This document shows, in pieces, positions 1 through 6,621 of a DNA stretch of 9,118 nucleotides. Source of the stretch: PALSA-607 sp036510735 (GTDB lineage: Bacteria > Actinomycetota > Actinomycetes > Acidothermales > Acidothermaceae); assembly GCA_036510735.1 (NCBI GenBank), contig DATCDK010000107.1:1-9118 (forward strand), read 5' to 3'. Both the position numbers and the translations under genes were made by a program. Below the pieces are notes generated by a model. It had not been told where the DNA came from. It did no database searches and saw nothing but the letters and a program-made list of their open reading frames with translations. Positions within the stretch are counted from its first letter, which is position 1. Each line of letters begins with the position of its first letter.

Positions 1-711
1 AAACGCAGCAAGCACGACGTCACGGCCGACTCCATGCAGCGGCGTGTACGCAATCCGCACATCGCGATGCGGCAACGTCGCGAGCAACGGCATCGACGTG
101 ATGCCATCGATGTACGCGTCGAGCACCGCGTCGTCGAGCAAATGCCAAGCATCGCTTCGCGGGACGTCGGCCAGCGCGCCGACTGCGTCGATGTGCCGCG
201 AGATATCGGCGTCCGCAGGAGGAACGATCTGGCCGCCGTCGCCGAGGTACACCTTGTAGCCGTTGTCCTGCGGAGGGTTGTGCGACGCGGTGACCATGAC
301 GCCGGCAGAGACGCCCAGATGGCGGATTGCGAACGCCAACACCGGCGTCGGCAGCGGGCGCGGCAGCACCGAAGCAGTGATTCCGAAACCTGCCATGACA
401 GCCGCGGTGTCCCACGCGAACACGTCGGACTTGTGCCGCGCGTCGTAGCCGATGACGACGGACGTGCCGCCGGTGTCGAGCAGGTACGCCGCGAGCCCAG
501 CAGCCGCGCGGATGACGACCGCACGGTTCATCCGGTTTGGGCCCGCACCAAGCGCACCGCGCAACCCTGCCGTACCGAATTGCAGACGGTTAGCGAACCG
601 GTCGGCCAGCCCCTCGTCGTCCCGCGAATCAAGCAGTGCCGACAACTCGGCGCGCGTATCGGAGTCAGGGTCTTCGGCAAGCCACGTCCGCGCAGCAGCC
701 TCGTACTTCAC
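1..711 (-). CDS. pmmB: Phosphomannomutase/phosphoglucomutase family protein, 3' end outside window
   Basis: Alpha-D-phosphohexomutase, a cytosolic enzyme that moves phosphate between C1 and C6 of a hexose (or C1 and C5 of a pentose) through a phosphoserine. The first 237 residues are present and the frame is open to base 1, so the gene continues beyond the left edge. Visible motifs are the N-terminal FGTAGLRG (residues 45-52), IGYDARHKS (87-95) and the catalytic loop TASHNPPQDNGYK (141-153) with the phosphoserine at Ser143. The TASHNPP form and the start MKYEAAARTWLAED fit the long PMM/PGM type (PmmB, Rv3308 in M. tuberculosis). The start is GTG at 711, overlapping the PNP stop as GTGA, so translation is probably coupled. 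Pairing with PNP suggests use of ribose 1-phosphate (phosphopentomutase activity) as well as or instead of hexose phosphates; that is inference. The family assignment is firm, the substrate is not. Confidence 0.93.
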   Translation of the reverse strand, partial: MKYEAAARTWLAEDPDSDTRAELSALLDSRDDEGLADRFANRLQFGTAGLRGALGAGPNRMNRAVVIRAAAGLAAYLLDTGGTSVVIGYDARHKSDVFAWDTAAVMAGFGITASVLPRPLPTPVLAFAIRHLGVSAGVMVTASHNPPQDNGYKVYLGDGGQIVPPADADISRHIDAVGALADVPRSDAWHLLDDAVLDAYIDGITSMPLLATLPHRDVRIAYTPLHGVGRDVVLAAF

Positions 712-1508
712 AGTCGCGACACGACCTGTGCGAGCAGCGCGCCCATGCGTGCGGCCGACGCGTTGCCGGCGGCGAGAACCTCGAGGTGGTCGAGCGGTTC
801 GCCGGTCATGCCCGCTGCGAGGTTGGTCACCAGTGAGATGCCGAGCACCTCGGCGCCGGCGTCGCGCGCGGCGATCGCTTCGAGTGTGGTCGACATGCCG
901 ACAAGGTCAGCCCCGAGAGTCCGCAGCATGGAAATCTCGGCCGGAGTTTCATAGTGCGGACCGGGCAGTTGGGCATAGACGCCCTCGGTGAGCGTCGGGT
1001 CGACCTCGCGCGCGATCGTGCGTAGCCGGGTGCTGTAGAGATCGGTGAGATCGACGAAAATTGCGCCCTGCAAGGGAGATGTCGCAGTGAGATTGAGGTG
1101 GTCGGCGATCAGTACCGGCTGGCCCGGCACGTAATCGGCGCGCAGCCCGCCGCATCCATTGGTCAACACGATCACCCTGCAGCCGGCCTGCGCCGCCGTC
1201 CGCACACCGTGCACGACCGCGTCGACGCCGCGGCCCTCGTACAAGTGGGTGCGACCGAGGAACACCAGCACGCGGCGGCCATTCGAATCGATCGAGCGGA
1301 TCCGGCCGGCATGACCGAGCACCGCCGGCGGCGCGAACCCGGGGAGGTCGGTCACCGCGATGTCGTGTGTCGGCGTCCCAATCGCTTCGGCGGCCGGCAC
1401 CCAGCCGGAGCCGAGCACGATTGCGACGTCGTGCCGCTCGACGCCGGTTAGTTCGGCCAACCGTGCGGCGGCCTGTGCCGCAGCCTCGACGGTGGTGAGG
1501 GTGCTCAT
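708..1508 (-). CDS. punA: Purine nucleoside phosphorylase (trimeric, PNP/MTAP type)
   Basis: Cytosolic salvage enzyme that splits (deoxy)inosine or (deoxy)guanosine with phosphate into base and (deoxy)ribose 1-phosphate. It has 266 residues, normal for the trimeric class. Active-site blocks are in the expected order: GSGW (33-36) and GRTHLYEG (85-92) for phosphate, GHAG with His66, TNGCGG (116-121), GPHYETPAE (183-191) with the base-contacting Glu, VGMSTTLEAIAAR (203-215) and TNLAAG (228-233) with the purine-contacting Asn229. The ATG at 1508 is preferred to an in-frame extension to 1685 because the protein then starts just before the conserved fold and the start overlaps the upstream stop as ATGA. 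It lies between the cyclotransferase-like gene and the phosphosugar mutase, both overlapping it by 4 nt. M. tuberculosis calls the orthologue deoD, although it is not related to the hexameric DeoD of enterics. Confidence 0.95.
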   Translation of the reverse strand: MSTLTTVEAAAQAAARLAELTGVERHDVAIVLGSGWVPAAEAIGTPTHDIAVTDLPGFAPPAVLGHAGRIRSIDSNGRRVLVFLGRTHLYEGRGVDAVVHGVRTAAQAGCRVIVLTNGCGGLRADYVPGQPVLIADHLNLTATSPLQGAIFVDLTDLYSTRLRTIAREVDPTLTEGVYAQLPGPHYETPAEISMLRTLGADLVGMSTTLEAIAARDAGAEVLGISLVTNLAAGMTGEPLDHLEVLAAGNASAARMGALLAQVVSRL

Positions 1509-1990
1509 GCGTCGCCCGCCAGGTCGTCGTCCACCGAGGTGTCGCCCACCGATCTGCACGGCCGCAGCCGCAACTCGTTCACGTAGTCGGCCGGCGCTCC
1601 GGCCGTCTCTGCCGCATCGGCGACCATACCGAGGTAGCGCGCCGAAGGCAGGCCACCCTCGTAGCCGTTGAGGACGTACAGCCACGCGGTCAGGTCGCCC
1701 TCGAGGGTCGCGACCCGCACCCGGATCTTGTCGTAGAGGCCGAGCGCGTTGCCCTCCCAGCGGTCGAGTTCGGGCTCGTCAAAGGACGGGACGTCGTAGA
1801 GCATCACGAACACCTGGCTGTCGGAGTCTTCGACGACCGTGGCGAGCGCTCCTTCGAAGCTCAGTTCCTCGCCGCCGAACGTCAGGCGCCAGCCCTGCAG
1901 CCACCCGGTTCCCTGCGCTGGGGAATGCGGTGCCCGCGTGAGCATCTGCTCGGGATCGAGGTTGCTGCCATAGGCGGCGTAGAGGGCCAC
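1505..1990 (-). CDS. Gamma-glutamylcyclotransferase-like (AIG2/GGCT fold) protein
   Basis: Small cytosolic protein of 161 residues with the cyclotransferase signature at the N terminus: AAYGSNLDPEQM, with YGSN at 7-10 forming the substrate-carboxylate loop. Glu79 in LDRWEG is placed like the catalytic acid of GGCT enzymes, and it is followed by YDKIRVRV. Known family members release 5-oxoproline from gamma-glutamyl amino acids or peptides; the substrate of this actinobacterial branch (Rv3304-like) is not established, so the family call is stronger than the reaction. The start is GTG at 1990, directly before the conserved ALYAAYGSN strand. It is the first gene of the operon with PNP and the mutase, and its TGA overlaps the PNP start. 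A TAACCT -10-like box ends 7 nt before the GTG and there is no Shine-Dalgarno sequence, which suggests a leaderless mRNA. Confidence 0.85.
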   Translation of the reverse strand: MALYAAYGSNLDPEQMLTRAPHSPAQGTGWLQGWRLTFGGEELSFEGALATVVEDSDSQVFVMLYDVPSFDEPELDRWEGNALGLYDKIRVRVATLEGDLTAWLYVLNGYEGGLPSARYLGMVADAAETAGAPADYVNELRLRPCRSVGDTSVDDDLAGDA

Positions 1991-1997
1991 GCACCGA

Positions 1998-2003
1998 AGG
2001 TTA
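1998..2003 (-). promoter_or_regulatory. Putative -10 box of the cyclotransferase-PNP-mutase operon
   Basis: On the minus strand the hexamer is TAACCT, fitting the actinobacterial TANNNT -10 consensus, and exactly 7 nt separate it from the GTG at 1990. No purine-rich ribosome-binding site lies between them. This is the layout of a leaderless transcript starting at or next to the start codon. No convincing -35 box is visible. Confidence 0.42.
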
Positions 2004-2027
2004 GACGGTTAGGACAGAATGCGGCAC

Positions 2028-3437
2028 GTGACGCGCATCGCCATTATCGGGAGCGGCCCCGGCGGTTACGAGGCGGCGCTGGTCGCGGCGCAACTCGGTG
2101 CGCAGGTCACCATCGTCGAACGCACCGGCGTCGGCGGCGCGTGCGTGCTCACCGACTGCGTGCCCTCCAAGACCCTCATCGCCACGGCCGAGGCGATGAC
2201 CGCCCTTGCACTATCGCCACGCCTCGGCGTCCGCTTCGACGGCGGCACAGATCGCGATGCCGGGAAGATCACCGTCGACGCCACCCAGGTCAACGCCCGC
2301 GTCAGGTCGCTCGCGAAGGCGCAGTCCGACGACATCGCGCTGCGACTCGCAGGGGAGAGCGTCCAGGTCATGGCCGGGTCAGCCCGGCTCGCGGCACCAA
2401 CCGTCGCCGGCCACCGGGTGGTGGTGACCACGGACGACGGCGTTCAAGAGCTCGACGCGGACGTCGTGTTGCTGGCGACCGGCGCGCATCCTCGCGTATT
2501 GCCAACCGCTGTCCCCGACGGGGAACGGATCCTGACCTGGCACCAGATCTACGACCTCGATGCATTTCCCGATGAACTCATCGTCGTCGGATCGGGCGTC
2601 ACCGGCGCGGAGTTCGCCGGCGCATACCAGGCGCTCGGATCGCAAGTGACGCTCGTGTCGTCGCGCGACAGAGTGCTGCCAGGCGAGGATGCGGACGCTG
2701 CCGCCGTCGTCGAATCGGTCTTTCGCCGTCGTGGCATGACGGTCGTGAACAACGCGCGCGCAACAGCAGTAACGCGGACGGCGGACGGTGTGCTCGTTTC
2801 GTTGGCCGACGGATCTGCGGTCTCGGGTTCGCATTGTCTGATGGCGGTGGGGTCGGTACCGAACACCGCTGACCTCGGTCTCGATGCAGCAGGCGTTCGC
2901 ATATCGGCGTCCGGGTATGTCGAGGTCGATCGGGTGTCTCGCACTTCTGCCACGGGCATTTATGCGGCCGGGGACTGCACGGGGTTGCTGATGCTCGCGT
3001 CAGTCGCAGCGATGCAGGGACGCATCGCGATGTGGCACGCGCTTGGTGACGCAGTGCGGCCGCTGCGGCTGTCGATGGTCGCGGCGAACGTGTTCACCGA
3101 TCCTGAGATCGCCGCAGTGGGCGTCTCGCAAAGCGCCGTCGATGCTGGGTCGGTTGAGGTGCGATCGGTGAAGTTGCCGCTCGCGCGAAACGCGCGCGCG
3201 AAGATGGCCGGCGTTACGGACGGATTCGTGAAGCTGTTTGCTCGGCCGGGCACAGGCGTTGTGTTGGGTGGGGTCGTCGTTGCGCCAAAGGCGAGTGAGC
3301 TGATTCTGCCTGTCACCATGGGCGTTCAGCTCGGCTTGACGGTCGATCAGATCGCGCAGAGCTTCTCGGTGTATCCGTCGTTGTCAGGTTCGATTACAGA
3401 GGCCGGCCGCCAGTTAATGGAAACCCACCTCGACTGA
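2028..3437 (+). CDS. lpdA: LpdA-type NAD(P)H:quinone reductase, pyridine nucleotide-disulfide oxidoreductase family
   Basis: FAD- and NAD(P)-dependent flavoprotein, 469 residues from GTG 2028 (472 from ATG 2019). Order of parts: FAD Rossmann motif GSGPGG (8-13), the redox block GGACVLTDCVPSK with Cys39 and Cys44, a second dinucleotide fold VVGSGVTGAEFAGAY, the FAD motif TGIYAAGDCTGLL, and the dimerisation domain ending in SVYPSLSGSITEA. True lipoamide dehydrogenases have HPTxSE in that last block; here the His is Tyr and the Glu is Gly. This is the LpdA (Rv3303c) pattern, known as a quinone reductase rather than a lipoamide dehydrogenase. M. tuberculosis LpdA also lacks the first cysteine, which this protein keeps. 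GTG 2028 gives the family-typical start VTRIAIIG; ATG 2019 sits only 4 nt after AGGA and cannot be excluded. The SSRDR segment after the NAD motif may favour NADPH (inference). Confidence 0.9.
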   Translation: MTRIAIIGSGPGGYEAALVAAQLGAQVTIVERTGVGGACVLTDCVPSKTLIATAEAMTALALSPRLGVRFDGGTDRDAGKITVDATQVNARVRSLAKAQSDDIALRLAGESVQVMAGSARLAAPTVAGHRVVVTTDDGVQELDADVVLLATGAHPRVLPTAVPDGERILTWHQIYDLDAFPDELIVVGSGVTGAEFAGAYQALGSQVTLVSSRDRVLPGEDADAAAVVESVFRRRGMTVVNNARATAVTRTADGVLVSLADGSAVSGSHCLMAVGSVPNTADLGLDAAGVRISASGYVEVDRVSRTSATGIYAAGDCTGLLMLASVAAMQGRIAMWHALGDAVRPLRLSMVAANVFTDPEIAAVGVSQSAVDAGSVEVRSVKLPLARNARAKMAGVTDGFVKLFARPGTGVVLGGVVVAPKASELILPVTMGVQLGLTVDQIAQSFSVYPSLSGSITEAGRQLMETHLD

Positions 3438-5087
3438 CTATTTGGTACCGGAGTCCTCCAGCGGCGTCCCTGGCGCGTGGGCTACGTGGGCCGACTTCGT
3501 GGCCTCAGCTTCTGTGCGGGCATCGCGAATGCTGGTGATCGCGGTGAGGAAGTCGCTGCGGCTGATGCCGTAGAGCTCGACGTCGTCGACGGCTCGCACG
3601 GTCATCGTTCGGGTGGTGTCGCCCAGGAGCGCGATTTCGCCGAAGCCTTCACCGTGTCCCATCGTGCGGACCAACGCGTCGCCGTCGAGAACATTCACGT
3701 TGCCGCGAGCGACGACGTAGAAGCTGTCGCCGGTGTCGCCTGCTTCGAACACTGCTTCGCCTGGACGTAGTTCGGTGCGCTCGACACCGTGAGCGAGTTG
3801 CTCGATGACGGGCACCGGCAATGGCCGGAGCATCGCAATCTTGCGGAGCAACATGATGTCGTCAGTCCGGACGGCGACCGAGGCGTCGATCGTCGTGAGC
3901 CGCCGCCACCAGAGCAGACACACGACGGGCGCGACGGCACCAACCGTCACCAACGCACCCTTCGTACCGAACAACCCGATCAGGAGCGGCGCCACAATGG
4001 ACCCGATGCCGACGGCGAGGGCGCCCACGCTTTCGAGTACCCCGAACACGCGAGCCAGAACGACGTTGGGAACCATGCGCGCGATGAGGGTGAACGCGGT
4101 GACGTCGACCAGTGCGTTGCCGATGCCGATGAATGCAGCCGCGAGAAGCGCGACGACGTGGTTGGGCAGCAGACCAATCAGCGCTATCGGTGCTCCCCAC
4201 AGGACGATCGCAACGCCAAGCCATCGCGTCATCGCGCGACTACCAATCAGCAGCGCGCAGGCGATACTGCCGAGCAAGGCGCCGATACCGACTGCACCCT
4301 GAAGGAGCCCGACGCTTGACTGGTCGCCGTGGAGCACCTTGATCGCCACGACGACGACAAAGACGCTGAATGCGCCACGGATCGCGGCCTGCAACACAAC
4401 GAATCCCACTACCACGCGCACACCGGCGTTTGAGGCGACCGCGGCAAGCCCGTCGTGGATCTCGGCCCAGACGTGCCTTCGTTGTGTGGCCGCAAGCGGG
4501 ATGTTCTCGTAGTTCAATCGCACGACCAGGCCGGCAGAAATCAACGCACATACGCCCGCGAACACGAAGACCGCGGAGATGCTCCACACCGCTAGCAGCA
4601 GCGCCGCAACCAAAGGCCCGAGGATCACACTGAGCGAGTCGAGCGCGCCACGGACGACGTTGACTGACGTCAACTCATCGGGGCTGCGACACAGCGACGG
4701 CACCAGGGCCGAGTGGCTCGCCCGGTACGGCGTGAAGGCAATCGTCGACGCAACAGCCAGCGCGTACACCACAAGAACCGGGCCGTCAGCGGTCAGAACC
4801 AGCGCCACTGCCAGCGTCGCGACACCTCGCACCGCACTCGAGGCGAACAGAACGCGTTCGCGCGGCACGCGGTCGGCATAGGCGGAGATGACCGGTGCGA
4901 GAAGCGCCGCGGGTACAAGTCGAACCAGCCCGACTAGACCGACCGCGATGGCGCCTCCGTGCGCGAAGGCAACCAGCCCGATGGCGACCGAAAACGACCA
5001 CTCCGCCGTGAATGCGGCTCCGAACGACAGCTGAGCACGGAGCAGTGCGCCGTTTCCGACAAACGCCCCGCCTACCTTCACCGGCAC
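3438..5087 (-). CDS. MFS transporter with C-terminal cyclic-nucleotide-binding domain
   Basis: Inner-membrane protein of 549 residues. Residues about 15-395 form a 12-helix major facilitator of the exporter (MFS_3/EntS-like) type, with the cytoplasmic motif ADRVPRERVL (71-80) after helix 2 and GIGNALVDVTAF near helix 9. A charged linker leads to a cNMP-binding domain at about 412-520. Its phosphate-binding cassette FGEIALLGDTTRTMTV (482-497) keeps the Glu that contacts the ribose (Glu484) and the Arg that contacts the cyclic phosphate (Arg493), so ligand binding is plausible; the usual Ala after Arg-Thr is Met. The likely role is small-molecule export gated by cAMP or cGMP, with the substrate unknown. 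The start is taken as GTG 5087 (VPVK), with no clear Shine-Dalgarno; GTG 5081 is an alternative. It lies 64 bp after the DHFR-like gene on the same strand, and its stop codon touches that of lpdA. Confidence 0.88.
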   Translation of the reverse strand: MPVKVGGAFVGNGALLRAQLSFGAAFTAEWSFSVAIGLVAFAHGGAIAVGLVGLVRLVPAALLAPVISAYADRVPRERVLFASSAVRGVATLAVALVLTADGPVLVVYALAVASTIAFTPYRASHSALVPSLCRSPDELTSVNVVRGALDSLSVILGPLVAALLLAVWSISAVFVFAGVCALISAGLVVRLNYENIPLAATQRRHVWAEIHDGLAAVASNAGVRVVVGFVVLQAAIRGAFSVFVVVVAIKVLHGDQSSVGLLQGAVGIGALLGSIACALLIGSRAMTRWLGVAIVLWGAPIALIGLLPNHVVALLAAAFIGIGNALVDVTAFTLIARMVPNVVLARVFGVLESVGALAVGIGSIVAPLLIGLFGTKGALVTVGAVAPVVCLLWWRRLTTIDASVAVRTDDIMLLRKIAMLRPLPVPVIEQLAHGVERTELRPGEAVFEAGDTGDSFYVVARGNVNVLDGDALVRTMGHGEGFGEIALLGDTTRTMTVRAVDDVELYGISRSDFLTAITSIRDARTEAEATKSAHVAHAPGTPLEDSGTK

Positions 5088-5101
5088 ATGGTCGCATGTG
5101 C
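5084..5101. repeat. 18-bp inverted repeat over the MFS start codon
   Basis: Perfect 7-bp arms, GCACATG and CATGTGC, flank a 4-bp GTCG spacer. The left arm contains the GTG start codon (5085-5087, minus strand). It could be a repressor operator or a hairpin that hides the start, and the gene has no evident ribosome-binding site. Short dyads do occur by chance in GC-rich DNA, so a function is only suggested. Confidence 0.35.
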
Positions 5102-5151
5102 GCGTGCGGGCACTGGCGTGATCGGTAACAAGCAGCCCAGCGGCAACGGCC

Positions 5152-5730
5152 TCAGACGTGCAACGTCGGCTGGTAGATGAGCTCTTGGATGTCGCGGTCG
5201 AGTGTGCGGCTTTCGATCAGTTCGAGGTCGAAGTCGTCCGCACCTTGAAAGATCGGGTCCTCTCCGCTCTGTCCGGTGATCACTGGGAAGAGCGTCACTT
5301 GGACGCGGTCGACGAGGCCCGCGGCCATCAGCGCCCGGTTCATCGACACGCTGCCGTGCGAGCGCAACGGCACGTCGGACTCTTCCTTGAGCCTGGCAAT
5401 TACGTCGACGGCGTCCCCGCTCGCGACGGTCGCGTTCGGCCAGTCAAGAGGATCTTCCAGCGTGCTTGACACCACCGTTAGAGGCAGGTTCCTCATCCGG
5501 TTGACCCACGGGTCAGCGATCTCGGGATTCTCGATGCTCGAGGCCAGCAACTGCACGAATAGCCGATAGGTGTTGGCCCCGAAGACCATCCGCTGCTCCG
5601 GCTCGTACAAGGCGAGGCGACGGGCGAGCAGCTCGGGGCCCTGCTTGCCCCAGTAGCCGCCATATGCGCCGCTGTTGGAGCCGAAGCCGTCGAGGCTGGA
5701 AAAGACGTCGAACGTGTAAGCGGCGGTCAT
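5152..5730 (-). CDS. DHFR/RibD C-terminal-domain family reductase
   Basis: Single-domain cytosolic protein of 192 residues with the dihydrofolate reductase-like fold of the RibD C-terminal family. Motifs: N-terminal strand and substrate loop YTFDVFSSLDGFG (5-17) with Asp14, MVFGANTY (48-55) at the nucleotide-binding edge, HGSVSMNRALMAAGLVDR (125-142) for NADPH binding, and FPVITGQSGEDPIFQG (148-163). This stand-alone type is common in actinobacteria, is not the folate enzyme FolA, and its substrate is unknown. The ATG at 5730 is chosen because GAGGAGAG lies 4-6 nt upstream; the in-frame extension to 5889 would run into the DUF1801 gene and looks non-coding. A weak TTGACT (5781-5786) and TATCTG (5760-5765) pair 15 nt apart might be its own promoter. 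Otherwise it is probably co-transcribed with DUF1801 (74 bp upstream) and the MFS gene (64 bp downstream). Confidence 0.88.
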   Translation of the reverse strand: MTAAYTFDVFSSLDGFGSNSGAYGGYWGKQGPELLARRLALYEPEQRMVFGANTYRLFVQLLASSIENPEIADPWVNRMRNLPLTVVSSTLEDPLDWPNATVASGDAVDVIARLKEESDVPLRSHGSVSMNRALMAAGLVDRVQVTLFPVITGQSGEDPIFQGADDFDLELIESRTLDRDIQELIYQPTLHV

Positions 5731-5804
5731 GGCGCTCTCCTCGAGTTGGTCTGCTTGCGCAGATACAGACGCGACACGACAGTCAAACTCATCGCTGTGC
5801 GGCG

Positions 5805-6254
5805 TCAAGAGGTCGCGGCTTTCACCAGCGCAGCCACCTTCTTTTCCACCGCGGGCGTCCAATTCGTCAGCGCATATGACACGGGCCACAAGTCTCCGTC
5901 GTCGAGGGTCGCGGCATCCTGGAAGCCGATGGTCGAGTACCTGTACTTGAACTTGCCCGCGTCCTGGAAGAAGACGACGACCTTACCGTCGGCGTTCGCG
6001 TAGGCGGGCATGCCGTACCAGGTCTTGGGCGACAAGGCAGGAGCGTTCGCGGTCACTGTCACGTGCACGCGCTCAGCGAGCGCACGATCGTTTGGTGCCA
6101 TCTCCGCGATCTTCGCGAGCAGTTCCTGCAAACCATCCGCCTTCTTCGCGCCCTGCTTGCCCTCTGCCCGCAACTCGGCAGCGCGTTCCTTCATGGCGCC
6201 ACGTTCCTCGGCACTGAATCCGTCGGATTCGCTCTTCGCAGTCTTCGTAGGCAC
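5805..6254 (-). CDS. DUF1801 domain protein (YdhG/iron-chaperone-like superfamily)
   Basis: Protein of 149 residues, probably cytosolic, with no signal peptide or membrane segment. Residues 1-50 are charged and helical, with FSAEERGAMKERAAELRAEG at 14-33. The remainder is the DUF1801 fold, with the core PKTWYGMPAYANADGKVVVF, then FKYRYSTIGFQ and a C-terminal Lys-rich helix EKKVAALVKAA. DUF1801 proteins resemble frataxin/CyaY in fold and are sometimes called iron chaperones, but their function is not established. The start is GTG 6254, with the strong Shine-Dalgarno GGAAGGAAG (6262-6270) about 7 nt upstream. It is the first gene of a possible minus-strand operon with the DHFR-like reductase and the cNMP-MFS gene. 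A TANNNT-type TAGCCT at 6306-6311 could be its -10 box, giving a leader of roughly 45 nt; no -35 is visible. Confidence 0.87.
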   Translation of the reverse strand: MPTKTAKSESDGFSAEERGAMKERAAELRAEGKQGAKKADGLQELLAKIAEMAPNDRALAERVHVTVTANAPALSPKTWYGMPAYANADGKVVVFFQDAGKFKYRYSTIGFQDAATLDDGDLWPVSYALTNWTPAVEKKVAALVKAATS

Positions 6255-6380
6255 GTTTTGGCTTCCTTCCGTTGGGGCCTTTGCATGTTGCCGGCCTTCG
6301 ACAAAAGGCTAGGCCGCGCGACATCGGGCCGCTTCTCGATTCCTGACCGAAAACGTGGCCATGGTCGTACTAATGCAACG

Positions 6381-6590
6381 TCAGCTTCGCGCGCTCGCCA
6401 CATCCGTTGCCGACACAACGTCTGGGCCACCGACAGCGACGACGACGTTGGCCGGATGGGCTACGAGCCATGTCTGTGACGCCGGCGACGCGGTGAGCGT
6501 CGTTGGTGCCACGAGAAGCAGGACACCTTTGCCTGCTGCTGCCGCTGGCCCGGCGCTGATCGCATCTGGCCAGTTCGCGCCGTAGGCCCG
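6381..6590 (-). pseudogene. Remnant of a CWB2 cell-wall-binding repeat protein
   Basis: An open stretch of 69 codons ending in TGA at 6381-6383. It has no start codon before the homologous part, because an in-frame TGA lies immediately upstream (6591-6593). The translation starts RAYGANWPDAISAGPAAAA, continues GKGVLLLVAPTTL, and ends ANVVVAVGGPDVVSATDVA. The NWPDAxSAGP, hydrophobic VLLLV and V-GG-xxVS blocks, in this order and spacing, are the signature of cell-wall-binding repeat 2 (Pfam CWB2), normally found as several tandem copies in secreted surface proteins. Only one repeat survives; no signal peptide or further repeat is seen, so I read it as the C-terminal end of a lost gene. The assignment rests on motif recognition alone. 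Confidence 0.6.
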
Positions 6591-6621
6591 TCACCGAGCT
6601 AGCCAGCTAGTTCCGGCGAGG

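Noticed and set aside
34..954. 306-codon plus-strand open frame
   Set aside because: It is antisense to the phosphosugar mutase and PNP genes, both with clear catalytic motifs. Its translation is rich in Arg, Val and Ala without any domain; it is a high-GC shadow.
1509..1685. In-frame 59-codon upstream extension of the PNP gene
   Set aside because: The extension is out of frame with, and buried in, the cyclotransferase-like gene. The ATG at 1508 with the ATGA overlap and normal family length is better.
5750..5763. TCTGC-TTGC-GCAGA hairpin between DUF1801 and the DHFR-like gene
   Set aside because: Five-base arms with no T-run, placed just before the ribosome-binding site; too short to call a terminator or attenuator.
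5731..5889. In-frame extension of the DHFR-like gene
   Set aside because: It would overlap the end of the DUF1801 gene and lacks family similarity, while a strong GAGGAG ribosome-binding site precedes ATG 5730.
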